Positions 17,887 through 27,030 are shown, counted from the stretch's first letter. The stretch is 64,000 bases of DNA from Bin5 sp965218625 (GCA_965218625.1 CBDCLG010000012.1:62001-126000); one strand, 5' to 3'. A program made the numbers and translations. The notes: generated by a model from the sequence alone, not told the origin.

Positions 17887-18537
17887 ATGTCCAAATTGAC
17901 AGAAATCGGTCCCTATCAGCAGTTGATACGCGATCATTTTCATTGCGATGATGCCGCCTTAGCGCGCCTGCAGAAGGAAGCGGACGCGGCCGGGCTGCCC
18001 AACATGAGCATCGGCCCGGAGCAAGGCAAGTTCCTTCAGGTGTTGGTGCAATTGACGGGCGCGCGCAAGGTGTTGGAGATCGGGGTCTTGGGGGGATACA
18101 GCGGGGCATGGATTGCGCGCGCTTTGCCGCCCGGCGGCAAGCTGATCGGCCTGGAGTTGGAGCAGAAACACGCAGACTTCGCCCGTGAGCAGTGGCGTAT
18201 GATGGGGCTGGCGGACAAGACGGAGGTGCGTGTGGGCGAGGCGCTTGAGAGTCTGCCTGGGTTGGCCGATGAAGCGCCGTTCGACCTGGTTTTCATCGAC
18301 GCGGACAAGGGCAATTATCCCGGCTATCTGGATTATGCGCTGCGTTACAGTCGCGCGGGAACCGTTATCCTGGGGGACAATGTTCGCATGTGGGGGAGCC
18401 TGGTGGACCCTGAGAAACAGGACTGGGACTGGGTGCAGGGGATGCGCCGGTTTCTGCGAGTATTGGGTCGGGATGAACGGCTGGTCAGCACCGTCGTACC
18501 GTACGAGGATGGGCTGGCGATGGCGGTTGTGAAGTAG
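17887..18537 (+). CDS. Class I SAM-dependent O-methyltransferase (caffeoyl-CoA OMT-like)
   Basis: 216 residues, the normal size of the Methyltransf_3 family. The SAM-binding loop is VLEIGVLGGYSGAWIA (about 59-74), and FIDADKGNYPGYLDYAL (about 137-153) carries the metal-binding Asp of this group. Bacterial members methylate catechol-type hydroxyls of varied substrates, so the substrate cannot be named. Start ATG 17887 follows a CTGGAGAT element. It is third in a plus-strand run after glyA and radA. The gene ends just before a hairpin separating it from convergent hinT. Confidence 0.9.
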   Translation: MSKLTEIGPYQQLIRDHFHCDDAALARLQKEADAAGLPNMSIGPEQGKFLQVLVQLTGARKVLEIGVLGGYSGAWIARALPPGGKLIGLELEQKHADFAREQWRMMGLADKTEVRVGEALESLPGLADEAPFDLVFIDADKGNYPGYLDYALRYSRAGTVILGDNVRMWGSLVDPEKQDWDWVQGMRRFLRVLGRDERLVSTVVPYEDGLAMAVVK

Positions 18538-18549
18538 GCGGCAAAGGCG

Positions 18550-18580
18550 AGGCGTCCGGCGGCCGCCACCGCGGACGCCT
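18550..18580. terminator. Hairpin between convergent O-methyltransferase and hinT genes
   Basis: AGGCGTCCG at 18550-18558 is the exact reverse complement of CGGACGCCT at 18572-18580 with a 13-nt GC-rich loop. It lies in the short gap between two convergent genes, but no T-run follows on either strand, so termination is plausible rather than shown. Confidence 0.45.
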
Positions 18581-18591
18581 GCTCGTACAGT

Positions 18592-18942
18592 TCAGCGGGC
18601 CAGTAGCGGTCCGAGGGGGCGTCCCCCCAGCAGGTGAAAGTGGGTGTGGAGGACTTCCTGGCCGCCATGGGCGCCGATGTTGGTGACGAAGCGCCAGCCA
18701 TTGGGGGCGACGCCCTCCTGCGCAGCCAGATGGGCGGCCACCTGTGCGATGCGGCCCATCAGTTCCGCCTGCTCGTCGCCCATTTCGCCGAAATCGTTGA
18801 AGTGCCGGTTGGGAACGATCAGGAGATGGACGGGGGCCTGGGGCGAGATGTCGCGAAAGGCGGTTACGAACTCGTCCCGGTACAACTGGTCCGAGGGAAT
18901 CTCGCCGGCAACGATTTTGCAGAAGATACAGTCTTCGCTCAT
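18592..18942 (-). CDS. HIT-family purine nucleoside phosphoramidase (HinT-like)
   Basis: 116 residues. The histidine triad is intact as HTHFHLLGG (His99, His101, His103), and the N-terminus CIFCKIVAGEIPSDQLY is classic for the HinT branch. These enzymes hydrolyse nucleoside 5'-phosphoramidates and aminoacyl-adenylates, a housekeeping clean-up role. The neighbourhood next to leuS fits a function in removing adenylate side products, though that is only suggestive. Start ATG 18942 gives the standard length. Gene order on the minus strand is leuS, MTH1187-family protein, hinT with 29-32 bp gaps, so they probably form one transcript. Confidence 0.93.
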   Translation of the reverse strand: MSEDCIFCKIVAGEIPSDQLYRDEFVTAFRDISPQAPVHLLIVPNRHFNDFGEMGDEQAELMGRIAQVAAHLAAQEGVAPNGWRFVTNIGAHGGQEVLHTHFHLLGGRPLGPLLAR

Positions 18943-18974
18943 CAGTTCCTTTCCTTGGGCCGCCCTGCTCTTTG

Positions 18975-19301
18975 TCAGGTTGTCGAGCCGGGCGGCGGCT
19001 CCCCCTTCAGCTTACTGTTGACACTGTCGATTTTGTCCTGCATGGTCTGGTCGCGGTCGCAGCGCGTGCCGACTTTCAGACTGGTGGAAATGCGCGGCGC
19101 GCCCATCTGATGCACGACCTCGTGGCAACGCTTGACGGCAGCGAAGACCTGGTCCCACTCACCTTCAATGTTGGTGCCATAGGCGTGCATCTGATGGCGC
19201 AGGCCGGCCTCATCGAGGATGCGCTCGCAAGCGGCGACGTATTCTGAGACTGAAACGCCCACGCCGATGGGAACGACGCAGAGGTCGACGATGACATTCA
19301 T
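18975..19301 (-). CDS. MTH1187/YqgV family thiamine-binding protein
   Basis: 108 residues, small alpha-beta domain of the DUF77 type. MNVIVDLCVVPIG, then VAACERIL, MHAYGTNIEGEWDQVFAAVKRCHEVVHQMGAPR and STSLKVGTR match this family closely. Structures of relatives bind thiamine or a similar ligand between subunits. It may be a soluble thiamine-binding accessory of unknown exact role. The start at ATG 19301 gives the family's N-terminus; the frame is open further upstream through leuS sequence and that part is not real. A short Gly/Pro tail is added at the C-terminus. It lies between leuS and hinT. Confidence 0.85.
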   Translation of the reverse strand: MNVIVDLCVVPIGVGVSVSEYVAACERILDEAGLRHQMHAYGTNIEGEWDQVFAAVKRCHEVVHQMGAPRISTSLKVGTRCDRDQTMQDKIDSVNSKLKGEPPPGSTT

Positions 19302-19330
19302 TGGTTCACCCAGTGGCGGCGGACCGCCCT

Positions 19331-21877
19331 TTATCCAATCACGATGTTCACCAGCTTGTCGGGAACGACGACGATCTTGCGCACCTGTTTGCCGTTCATC
19401 CAACGCTTGACGTTGTTTGAAGCCAGGGCCAATTCTTCCAGCTTGTCTTGGGCCGTATTTGGCGCGACGTTGAGCTTGTCGCGCACGCGGCCGTTGACCT
19501 GCACGACAACGGTGATTTCGTCCTCGCGCGCCTTTTCCGGGTCGGCCTGGGGCCATGCCTGCAGGTGAACGCTCCCGACCTCCCTGCCGTCGCTGCCGCT
19601 CCCCAAGCGCTGCCACAACTCCTCGCTGACGTGGGGAAAGATTGGCGCCATCATCAGGAGCAGCTTTCGAATCGAGTCGTGCCAGATATCAGCCGCCGCG
19701 GTGCCGGTCTCAGCTGCCCCCAGGGTCTGCTTGACGCTGATCAGATGGTTGTTGAACTCCATCAGGGCGGCGATGGCGGTGTTGAAGCGGAAGTTGCCCA
19801 TGTCTTCGGTGACTTTCAGGATCGTCTGGTGCAGTTTGCGCTCGAGTCCACGGGCGCCGTCATCCGCAGGGGCATCGCCGGCTGAACCGGCGTGCGGTTC
19901 ATCGTTGACGACGCTCCAGACGCGGTACAGGAAACGGCTCACACCTTCGATGGCGCTGGGGTCCCAGGGGCCGCCATGTTCCCACGGGCCGATGAACATG
20001 AGGTAGCCGCGCACCGTGTCGGCGCCGTACTTGTCGACGTATTCGTCGGGATTAACGACGTTGCCGCGGCTCTTGGACATGCGCTCGCCGTCCGGGCCCA
20101 GGATGATGCCCTGGTTGAAGAGGCGGATCATCGGCTCGTCGAAGTCGACGACGCCCATGTCGCGCAGGGCCTTGGTGAAGAAGCGTGTGTAGAGCAGGTG
20201 CATGGTGGCGTGCTCGATGCCGCCGGTGTACTGGTCGACCGGGAGCCAGTATTGGCCGCGGGCGCTGTCCCAGGGCAAGTCGCCGGCCGCCAGCGGTTTG
20301 CCGGCCTTGTGGTAGGGATCGACGTAGGCGTATTGGTACCAGCTGGAGCACATGAAAGTGTCCATGGTGTCGGTCTCGCGCTCGGCGTCGCCGCTGCAGC
20401 TGGGGCACTTGACGTAGCGGAAGCCCTCGTGATAGTTGAGCGGGCTCTCGCCGGTGGGCTTGAACTGGGCATCGTCGGGCAGGCGCACGGGCAGTTCGGC
20501 GTAGGGGACGGGCACGGTGCCGCAACTGTCGCAGTGGATCATCGGGATCGGGGTGCCCCACATGCGCTGGCGGCTGATCAGCCAGTCGCGCAGGCGGAAG
20601 TTGACCGCGCCTTCGCCTCTGCCATTCTGCTCCAGCCAGGCGATGGCGGCTTTGACGCTTTCGCCCTCCTCTTTGCCCACGTTCGTGCCGTTGATAGGGC
20701 CTGAGTTTATGACTGTTCCCGGGCCGGGCCAGGCGGATTCGAGGTCGGCGGCGGTGCGGACATGGCCGGCATCGCTGTCGGGCGGCGGCTGAACGACGAG
20801 CTGGATGGGCAGGTCGTGTGTTTTGGCAAACTCGAAGTCGCGCTCGTCGTGACCCGGCACCGCCATGATGGCGCCTGTGCCGTACCCCATCAGGACATAG
20901 TCGGCGATCCAGACCGGAATTCGCTCATTGTTGACAGGGTTGATGGCGTAGCCGCCGGTGAAGACGCCGGTCTTCTCCTTGTCTTCGGCCGTACGGGCGA
21001 TTTCATCGAGACGGCTGGCCTGCTCGACGCATTCTGCGACGGCGTCGCGCTGCTCGGCGGTCGTGATCTCATCGACCAGGGGATGTTCGGGGGCCAGCAC
21101 CATGAAGGTGGCGCCCCAAAGCGTGTCGGGCCGGGTCGTGAATATCTCGATCGGCGCGCCTGTTTCGGTTGCAAAAGTGACCTGGGCGCCATCGCTACGG
21201 CCGATCCAGTTTGTCTGCATTACTTTGACGGGCTCGGGCCAGTCGATATTGTCGAGGTCGGCCAGCAGCTCCTCGCTATAGTTGGTGATGCGGAACTTCC
21301 ACTGGTTCAGGTCTTTCTTGATGACCGGAGTGTCGCAGCGTTCGCAGTGCCGGTCTTCCCCCCAGACCTGTTCGCGGGCCAGGGTCGTGTTGCAGCTGGG
21401 GCACCAGTCGACGGGCGCGAACTCCCTGTAGGCCAGGCCCATTTCGTAGAGCCGGAGGAAGAACCACTGGGACCACTTGTAGTATTCCGGGTCGCAGCTG
21501 ATCGCCTCGCGGTCCCAGGCCCACATCGCGCCCATGCGGCGCAGCTGACCCTGCATGCGCTCGACATTTGTGTAGGTCCATTCCTGGGGATGGACGTTGC
21601 TCTTGATGGCCGCGTTTTCGGCGGGCAGGCCGAAGGCATCGAAGCCGATCGGGAAGAAGACGTTGTAGCCGTTCATGCGGCGGTAGCGCGCGGCGGCATC
21701 GCTGGGCGTCATCGCGTACCAGTGGCCGGTGTGAAGATCGCCGGAGGTGTAGGGCAGCATGGTCAGGGCGTACCATTTCGGCCGGGTCGGGTCTTCGACG
21801 GTATGGTACAGGCCCTGTTCATCCCAGGTTGCCTGCCATTTGGCTTCGATATTTTTGTGGATGTACCTGTCAGACAT
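19331..21877 (-). CDS. leuS: Leucyl-tRNA synthetase
   Basis: 848 residues. Class I signature HIGH appears as HTGH (49-52) and KMSKS as RMSKS (599-603). The CP1 editing domain is present, with TRPDTLWGATF and GYGTGAIMAVPGHDERD, which removes mischarged tRNA. A Zn-like CPSC segment is in the connective region, and the anticodon-binding and C-terminal domains are complete. The ATG at 21877 with GGAG upstream is the start; residues further upstream do not match. HTGH is less common than HMGH/HLGH in LeuRS. A long leader (22150-21878) with a small Leu-containing reading frame precedes it, described separately. Confidence 0.96.
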   Translation of the reverse strand: MSDRYIHKNIEAKWQATWDEQGLYHTVEDPTRPKWYALTMLPYTSGDLHTGHWYAMTPSDAAARYRRMNGYNVFFPIGFDAFGLPAENAAIKSNVHPQEWTYTNVERMQGQLRRMGAMWAWDREAISCDPEYYKWSQWFFLRLYEMGLAYREFAPVDWCPSCNTTLAREQVWGEDRHCERCDTPVIKKDLNQWKFRITNYSEELLADLDNIDWPEPVKVMQTNWIGRSDGAQVTFATETGAPIEIFTTRPDTLWGATFMVLAPEHPLVDEITTAEQRDAVAECVEQASRLDEIARTAEDKEKTGVFTGGYAINPVNNERIPVWIADYVLMGYGTGAIMAVPGHDERDFEFAKTHDLPIQLVVQPPPDSDAGHVRTAADLESAWPGPGTVINSGPINGTNVGKEEGESVKAAIAWLEQNGRGEGAVNFRLRDWLISRQRMWGTPIPMIHCDSCGTVPVPYAELPVRLPDDAQFKPTGESPLNYHEGFRYVKCPSCSGDAERETDTMDTFMCSSWYQYAYVDPYHKAGKPLAAGDLPWDSARGQYWLPVDQYTGGIEHATMHLLYTRFFTKALRDMGVVDFDEPMIRLFNQGIILGPDGERMSKSRGNVVNPDEYVDKYGADTVRGYLMFIGPWEHGGPWDPSAIEGVSRFLYRVWSVVNDEPHAGSAGDAPADDGARGLERKLHQTILKVTEDMGNFRFNTAIAALMEFNNHLISVKQTLGAAETGTAAADIWHDSIRKLLLMMAPIFPHVSEELWQRLGSGSDGREVGSVHLQAWPQADPEKAREDEITVVVQVNGRVRDKLNVAPNTAQDKLEELALASNNVKRWMNGKQVRKIVVVPDKLVNIVIG

Positions 21878-22063
21878 CGTACAAATCTCCTGTGACGGAG
21901 GGTTTTCTGCTATTGGCTTCTTGAAGGCGAATGGTGTTGGGAACAGAAAAACGCGACACATGGCGGCGAAGTCCGCGTCACTGCGGCCTGCGTTCCACAT
22001 CTCACGTTTTCGGTTGCGCCCGCTCTGGCTCGGGGACTGCTCTGGGCTGTTCCCCGGCGCGGG

Positions 22064-22150
22064 CTATCTAAGCGCGAGGAGACCGCCGACGGAGATGCCG
22101 CCGGTGATGAAGGGAATCAGAGATCGCATACGCCGCGCGCTGTTTTTCAT
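22064..22150 (-). CDS. Possible 28-residue leader peptide upstream of leuS
   Basis: MKNSARRMRSL... ending GGLLALR, stop TAG. The ATG lies 10 nt after a good -10 box, so translation could be nearly leaderless; no Shine-Dalgarno is seen. Three Leu codons fall in the last five sense codons, which suggests attenuation of leuS. A GC-rich stretch with complementary segments (GGGGA/TCCCC, CCCGC/GCGGG) follows. It could equally be a chance frame. Confidence 0.25.
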   Translation of the reverse strand: MKNSARRMRSLIPFITGGISVGGLLALR

Positions 22151-22160
22151 AACGGGGGGA

Positions 22161-22190
22161 AGTATAACACCGCGGCTTCGGGCGCGGCAA
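22161..22190 (-). promoter_or_regulatory. Candidate promoter for the leuS transcript
   Basis: On the minus strand TTGCCG (22190-22185) and TATACT (22166-22161) are 18 bp apart. The resulting leader to leuS would be about 275 nt. Apart from the 28-codon frame, 21878-22351 holds no recognisable gene. Confidence 0.45.
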
Positions 22191-22351
22191 ATGGGAGAGA
22201 CTATCTTGCATTGGGCGATGCTCGACTGCAATGTCTGGCAAGTCATTGCCCGGCTCCGTCCAACCTGGTCCTGAAATGCCGCAGGCCCGCAGGCAGGGCG
22301 TTCAAATCACACAGGTTCCGCGGGGCGAGTTAGCCTGGCAAGAATGGCGAG

Positions 22352-23503
22352 CTATTGATCCACGACGGAGCCGTCGGCGTGGAGACGCGTCTGCACTGCG
22401 CGCGGGACGTAGGGATGGCGCTCAGCGGCGTCCTCGGCGAGCTCGATGCCGATGCCGGGCGCGTCGGGGACGATGAGGAATCCGTCCTTCTGGGCGAGGG
22501 CCGACTTAACGATTCCGCTCTTGGGAGCCACGTCTTCGCCGACGGGATATTCCTGCAGGGCGAAATTGGGAATGCAGGCTGCCAGCTGGATGCAGGCGGC
22601 GGTGCTGACGGGGCTGAGGGGGTTGTGGGGAACGACCTGGACATGGAAGGCTTCGGCGAGGGCGGCGATCTTCTTGGCGTGGCTGAGGCCGCCGACCATG
22701 CAGACGTCGGGGCGGACGAATTGGACGGCGCCGCGCTGCAGGAGGGCCTGGAACTCCCATATGCTGAAGAGGCGTTCGCCGGTGGCGATGGGAATGCCGA
22801 TTTTGGAGGCGACAAGGGCCATTTCGTCAAAGTTGTCGGGCGTGACAGGGTCCTCGTAGAAGAAGGGATGGTAGGGTTCGATGCCGCGGCCGAGGACGAT
22901 CGCTTCGCTGGGGGTGAGGCGGCGGTGGATCTCGATGCAGAGGTCGACGTCGCGGCCGACGGCCTGGCGGTAGGCGGCGACGGTTTCGACGGCGTCCTCG
23001 ATCATGTCGACGTGTGTCTTGAAATAGGGGATGTCGCGGCTGTCGTCGAGGAAGGGCGTGAGGTGGCCGACGGCGGTGAAGCCGCGCTCTCTGGCGTCGG
23101 CGCAGCCGGCGATCAGCTCTTCCTTGGTCTCACCGAATACGTGGTAGTAGACGCGCGCCTTGTCGCGCACTTTGCCGCCGAGCAGCTGGTAAGCGGGCAC
23201 GCCGAAATGTTTGCCGGCGATGTCCCAGAGGGCGATGTCGATCGCGCTGAGCGCGCCCATCACGGCGGAGCCGCGGAAGTGGCTCCAGCGGTAGAGGTAT
23301 TGCCAGTGGTGCTCGATGCGGAGCGGGTCCTGGCCGATCAGATAGCGTTTGAAGGTGTCGACCGCGGCCGCGGACGCCTCCAGAAATCCCCAGGCGCCGG
23401 ACTCTCCCAGGCCGGTGATGCCGGTGTCGGTGTCGACTTCGACGAAGAGGTATTGGTCGGCGAATATGGTGCGTACGTCGGTGATCTGCATCGTAGTCTC
23501 CAT
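22352..23503 (-). CDS. Enolase-superfamily sugar-acid dehydratase (galactonate dehydratase / mandelate racemase type)
   Basis: 383 residues with an N-terminal capping domain (1-115) and a TIM barrel. Catalytic elements: IEIHRRL (Glu191 and His193, where galactonate dehydratases have Asp-x-His), FYEDP (Glu217), TGERL (Glu243) and the base in PHNPLSP (His293). The mechanism is abstraction of the proton alpha to a carboxylate and loss of water, giving 2-keto-3-deoxy acids. The true sugar acid cannot be named. The stop of the upstream sulfatase gene directly abuts this ATG, so the two are almost certainly co-expressed. A second start, MQITDV at 23491, is possible. Confidence 0.85.
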   Translation of the reverse strand: METTMQITDVRTIFADQYLFVEVDTDTGITGLGESGAWGFLEASAAAVDTFKRYLIGQDPLRIEHHWQYLYRWSHFRGSAVMGALSAIDIALWDIAGKHFGVPAYQLLGGKVRDKARVYYHVFGETKEELIAGCADARERGFTAVGHLTPFLDDSRDIPYFKTHVDMIEDAVETVAAYRQAVGRDVDLCIEIHRRLTPSEAIVLGRGIEPYHPFFYEDPVTPDNFDEMALVASKIGIPIATGERLFSIWEFQALLQRGAVQFVRPDVCMVGGLSHAKKIAALAEAFHVQVVPHNPLSPVSTAACIQLAACIPNFALQEYPVGEDVAPKSGIVKSALAQKDGFLIVPDAPGIGIELAEDAAERHPYVPRAVQTRLHADGSVVDQ

Positions 23504-24934
23504 TCAGCGGCAGTTTTGGGCCCAGTCTTTGGTGGTCAGTCCGCTGCGGATGCGCCACGCCAGCAGCCTCTGGAGCAGCTCTTGCTTCGTGCCGGCGTGG
23601 GCGGGGTCGTCCCACAGATTGTAGATCTCCTGGGGATCGTTGGCGAGGTCGAAGAGCTGGCCAAAGGGCTCTTGGAGAAAGTGGACCAGCTTCCATTCGG
23701 CGGTGCGAACCATGGTCATGTAGTCGGTCGGGAGCAGCCCGTCGCGACTGTGTTCGGCAAAAACGGCGTCTCTGCCTTGCCACTGCTCTCCCTCTAGGGC
23801 GGGCAGCAGGGAACAGGCCTCGAACAGTTCGGGGGCATCGAGCCCGGCGAGCTCGAGGATTGTGGGCCCCAGGTCGAAGAGTGAGCAGAGCTGGGGGCGA
23901 GACCGGCCGCCGGCGAAGCGGTGCGGAGCCCAGATGATTGCGGGTACGCGCGTAATTGTGTCGAACATGGTCCACTTCTGGCTGTGGCCATGGTCGCCGA
24001 GGCAGTCGCCGTGGTCGGAGGTGAAGATGACGACCGTGTTTGCGAGGTAGCCCTGCTCGTCCAGCGCCTGCATCAGCTCTCCAATTTTGGCGTCGATCAT
24101 GGAGACATTGGCGAGGTAGTAGGCGCGCTGGCGGCGGCGCTGTTCGGGCGTGGGATCGAGCAGATGGACGACGGAATCGTGATCGACGTGCGCGTTGTGG
24201 ATGCGCATTTCCTGGAAAGGCGGCGGCTGTCCGGCGATCTCCTCCGCGGTAACGGGCTGGACCGGCAAGGACTTTTCCATGTAGCGCGCGGCGTAGTCAG
24301 GCGTGGGGTCGTAAGGTGGATGCGGACCGGGAAAGCCGACCTGGAGGAAGAGGGGGCCGTCCGGGCGGGGTTTGCTGCGCACCCACCAGGAGGCAAAGTC
24401 GCCGACGAAGTTGTCGGGGTGCGTATCTTCAGGCAACTCCCAAACGAATGCGCCGAGGGACTCTTTGTAGTCGGCGCGCTGGCGGTAGAGCACACGTTGC
24501 TGTTTGACAAGGCCGCGGGCGCGCAGGGCTTTGTCCCACTCATCGAAGTAGTAGCGGCCTTCGAGGTAGCGGTCCTTGTTCTCGACGACGTAGCGTTCGT
24601 GGAAGCCAAGAGGTGTTTCGAAGGGTGTCGTGTGCATCTTGCCGACGTTGACGCAGTGGTAGCCGGCGGCGCTCAGATTTTCGACCCATGAGCGGGTCCA
24701 GCGGTCACCGTTCTTAAGGATTCCGGTCGTGTGGGGGTAGAGGCCGGTGAAAAGGCTGGCGCGCGCCGGCGCGCAGGAGGGCGCGGTGATGTGGCAGTTG
24801 GTGAAGCTCACGCCCTCGCGCACGAGACGGTCCAGGTGGGGTGTTTCCATGTAGTCGAAGCCGAGCGCGGCGATCGTGTCGAAACGCTGCTGATCGGTAA
24901 TGATCAGAACTATGTTGGGTCGATTACCGGCCAT
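23504..24934 (-). CDS. Type I sulfatase
   Basis: 476 residues. The formylglycine motif SCAPARASLFTG (Cys54-x-Pro-x-Arg58) is intact, with the N-terminal metal site TDQQRFDT (Asp14) and later FTSDHGDCLGDHG, both calcium-binding in sulfatases. There is no signal peptide, so the enzyme appears cytoplasmic, suggesting it works on imported sulfated oligosaccharides. Maturation needs a formylglycine-generating enzyme, not encoded here. Immediately followed by the sugar-acid dehydratase and preceded by an amidohydrolase, it fits breakdown of sulfated, uronate-rich glycans. The substrate is unknown. Confidence 0.92.
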   Translation of the reverse strand: MAGNRPNIVLIITDQQRFDTIAALGFDYMETPHLDRLVREGVSFTNCHITAPSCAPARASLFTGLYPHTTGILKNGDRWTRSWVENLSAAGYHCVNVGKMHTTPFETPLGFHERYVVENKDRYLEGRYYFDEWDKALRARGLVKQQRVLYRQRADYKESLGAFVWELPEDTHPDNFVGDFASWWVRSKPRPDGPLFLQVGFPGPHPPYDPTPDYAARYMEKSLPVQPVTAEEIAGQPPPFQEMRIHNAHVDHDSVVHLLDPTPEQRRRQRAYYLANVSMIDAKIGELMQALDEQGYLANTVVIFTSDHGDCLGDHGHSQKWTMFDTITRVPAIIWAPHRFAGGRSRPQLCSLFDLGPTILELAGLDAPELFEACSLLPALEGEQWQGRDAVFAEHSRDGLLPTDYMTMVRTAEWKLVHFLQEPFGQLFDLANDPQEIYNLWDDPAHAGTKQELLQRLLAWRIRSGLTTKDWAQNCR

Positions 24935-24963
24935 GGGGAAGGCTTCCTCGCGGGAAATGCGGG

Positions 24964-26259
24964 TCAGGCTGCGGCGCGGGCGATGGCCTTTTTGGCTTCG
25001 ACACGGAAGCAGTCGTACTGGTTGTCGCGCATGAAGCGCTGCGCAAGGTGGATGGCCTGCGGCTCGGTGAGCAGGCCGTCGTCGACTTCCGCCTGCATTG
25101 CGCGCGTGAACCAGGTGCGCGCCTGGCGGGCGTAGGCAAGTGCGGGACCGGGGTAGCTGGTGTCACCGCCGAAGAGGAAGAGCTTATTGGCCGGGGCCGC
25201 GTGGATGAAGCGGCGCACGAACTCGACCGAGCTGTAGGGATTGATGCTCCAGGCCCAGCAGAGGTCGGCGTAGACGTTGGGATAGTGCTTGGCAAGGGCG
25301 ACCAGCTCTTCGGTGTAGGGGTAGGCGATGTGCATGAGGACGAAGCGGGCGTCGGGATATTTCGCCAGCAGGGGCGACAGATGGCCGCTGCGTATGTAGT
25401 CTACGGGCATACGGCTGTGGCCGGCATAGTAGCCGGTATGGATTTTCTGCGGCAGGTCATGTTCGATACAGAGCTCCACGCCGCGTGCCCAACTCCAATC
25501 ACCGAGACAGATCCTGGTTGCCTCATCCATATTGTCGGGATCACGAAGATAGACGTCGAGGGCACGGGCGGCTTCGGCGTCGGAGCGCTCCTGCCAGCGG
25601 AGAGTACGGTTGTAGGCGTGCTGGGACTTGACGGCGATGGCTGCGGACGAGGAGGAGGCGAAGATCGTTTCCATGACGCGGCGGAGCGAGGGCAGGTCGG
25701 TCACCTCGAGGCCGGTGGACTGGCCGATGGCTTCGTGGTCGGGGCGGCCGGAGCAGAAATCGACCCAGGAGATGTCATAGAAGAAGAAGTCGGGACCTGA
25801 CCGGTCGACTTCAATGTCCATTGACTTGGCGTCTGTTTGTATGTGGTCGAGATTGGCGACGTCTCTGAGCAGGCGCAGGCGCTCGCCGGATTGGACGAGG
25901 GCGGCGTTTCTTTCCTGGGCGGCGGCGATGGACTCGGAGGTCAGATCGTCGAGGCCGTAGAGTTCGGCGGCGAGGATGCGCACGGCTTCACCGTAGCCGG
26001 TGTATTGCGCGATCTCCCAGGCTGGCTGGACAGGCGCGAACCGGGCGGCCACGTCGGGGTCGCTCTGATCGTAGAGGCGGTCGAGGGCATCCTGCGAGGC
26101 GCCGGCCACGAAGAGGTCGGCGGAGACGTAGTTCTGGAAGAGCTGGACGAGGATATCGGGCTGTTCGTCGAGGTAGAGATGCTCGTAGCGCATGTGCTCG
26201 TGGGTATCGACGAGCGGGATCTGCTGGATGGAGGCGGCGATGTCTGTTTGAGGGGCCAT
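24964..26259 (-). CDS. Amidohydrolase-2 family metal-dependent hydrolase
   Basis: 431 residues. The metal motif VDTHEHM (His20, His22) opens the barrel, HTGYYAGHSR and VLMHIAYPY provide further His ligands, and LFGGDTSYPG carries the terminal Asp. This is the Amidohydro_2 pattern, which holds decarboxylases, lactonases and related hydrolases as well as uronate-isomerase-like enzymes. A lactonase or hydrolase for a sugar-acid pathway suits the neighbours, but that is inference. The gene is 29 bp upstream of the sulfatase and 6 bp downstream of msrA, so all four genes 22352-26817 could share one transcript. Confidence 0.82.
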   Translation of the reverse strand: MAPQTDIAASIQQIPLVDTHEHMRYEHLYLDEQPDILVQLFQNYVSADLFVAGASQDALDRLYDQSDPDVAARFAPVQPAWEIAQYTGYGEAVRILAAELYGLDDLTSESIAAAQERNAALVQSGERLRLLRDVANLDHIQTDAKSMDIEVDRSGPDFFFYDISWVDFCSGRPDHEAIGQSTGLEVTDLPSLRRVMETIFASSSSAAIAVKSQHAYNRTLRWQERSDAEAARALDVYLRDPDNMDEATRICLGDWSWARGVELCIEHDLPQKIHTGYYAGHSRMPVDYIRSGHLSPLLAKYPDARFVLMHIAYPYTEELVALAKHYPNVYADLCWAWSINPYSSVEFVRRFIHAAPANKLFLFGGDTSYPGPALAYARQARTWFTRAMQAEVDDGLLTEPQAIHLAQRFMRDNQYDCFRVEAKKAIARAAA

Positions 26260-26265
26260 GTCGTG

Positions 26266-26817
26266 TCAGCTCGCTTTCAGTTTTGCCTGCCACTGCTCGC
26301 GGAATTTTTTCACTTTGGGCCGGATGACGAAGAGGCAGTAGGGCTGGAATCCGTTGTCGCGGTAGTAGTTCTGATGGTAGGTCTCGGCCGGGTAGTAGGT
26401 GTCGAGAGGTTTGAGCTCGGTAACGATGGGAGCGTCCCATACCTGGGCGGCGTAGTCGCGGACCATCTCTTCGGCGACCTGCTTCTGCTCGTCGTCGTGG
26501 TAGAGGATGATCGAGCGGTACTGTGGTCCGACGTCGTTGCCCTGGCGGTCGGGCGTTGTCGGATCGTGGGAGGTGAAGAAGACTTCGAGGATTTCGCCAA
26601 AAGATATTTCGGAGCGATCGAAGGTAACCTGAACTACTTCGGCGTGGCCGGTCGTCTTGGAGCAGACCTGTTCGTAGGTCGGATTGACGACGTGGCCGCC
26701 GGCGTAACCCGATTCGACGCCCACGACACCGCGCAACTCTTCGTAGAGGGGTTCAAGACACCAGAAGCAGCCTCCTCCGAGGGTGGCGACTGCATGTGAA
26801 TTCGTATTTTCGGTCAT
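26266..26817 (-). CDS. msrA: Peptide methionine (S)-S-oxide reductase
   Basis: 183 residues. The catalytic loop is GGGCFWCLEP (Cys17, Cys20), a known variant of GCFWG. Downstream GVVGVESGYAGG, TGHAEVVQVTFD, FFTSHDPTTPDRQGNDVGPQYRS and the C-terminal HQNYY are all typical. The enzyme reduces S-methionine sulfoxide in damaged proteins. The ATG 26817 is preceded by GGGAGAGAG, settling the start; 14 extra codons upstream are not needed. MsrB is not adjacent. It heads the minus-strand run into the amidohydrolase and sulfatase genes, a link that may be purely positional. Confidence 0.95.
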   Translation of the reverse strand: MTENTNSHAVATLGGGCFWCLEPLYEELRGVVGVESGYAGGHVVNPTYEQVCSKTTGHAEVVQVTFDRSEISFGEILEVFFTSHDPTTPDRQGNDVGPQYRSIILYHDDEQKQVAEEMVRDYAAQVWDAPIVTELKPLDTYYPAETYHQNYYRDNGFQPYCLFVIRPKVKKFREQWQAKLKAS

Positions 26818-27002
26818 TAAGCTCTCTCCCTGACATGAGGACCTGTGGAGCAGCGGCACGCGGCCGGCAATCTGGCCGCTTTTGGCAAGGCGGTGGAGAT
26901 GGCGCGTGGCAGTATCTTACCGCAGAAGGAAGGGGCGTCCAATAGGCCGGCAAATTGGTCGGCGGCGGCGGCCATGTTGTGAAGGGCGAACGGGGCGGCA
27001 GT

Positions 27003-27030
27003 TTGGGAATCGGCCGGAAATGGCTATAGT
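27003..27030 (+). promoter_or_regulatory. Candidate promoter for the mannonate dehydratase gene
   Basis: TTGGGA (27003-27008) and TATAGT (27025-27030) with a 16-bp spacer, about 70 bp before the ATG at 27099. AAGGA lies about 10 nt upstream of that ATG. Confidence 0.45.

Noticed and set aside
21878..22160. T-box riboswitch upstream of leuS
   Set aside because: No GGTGGNACCGCG-type antiterminator motif or specifier-loop layout could be found on the minus strand.
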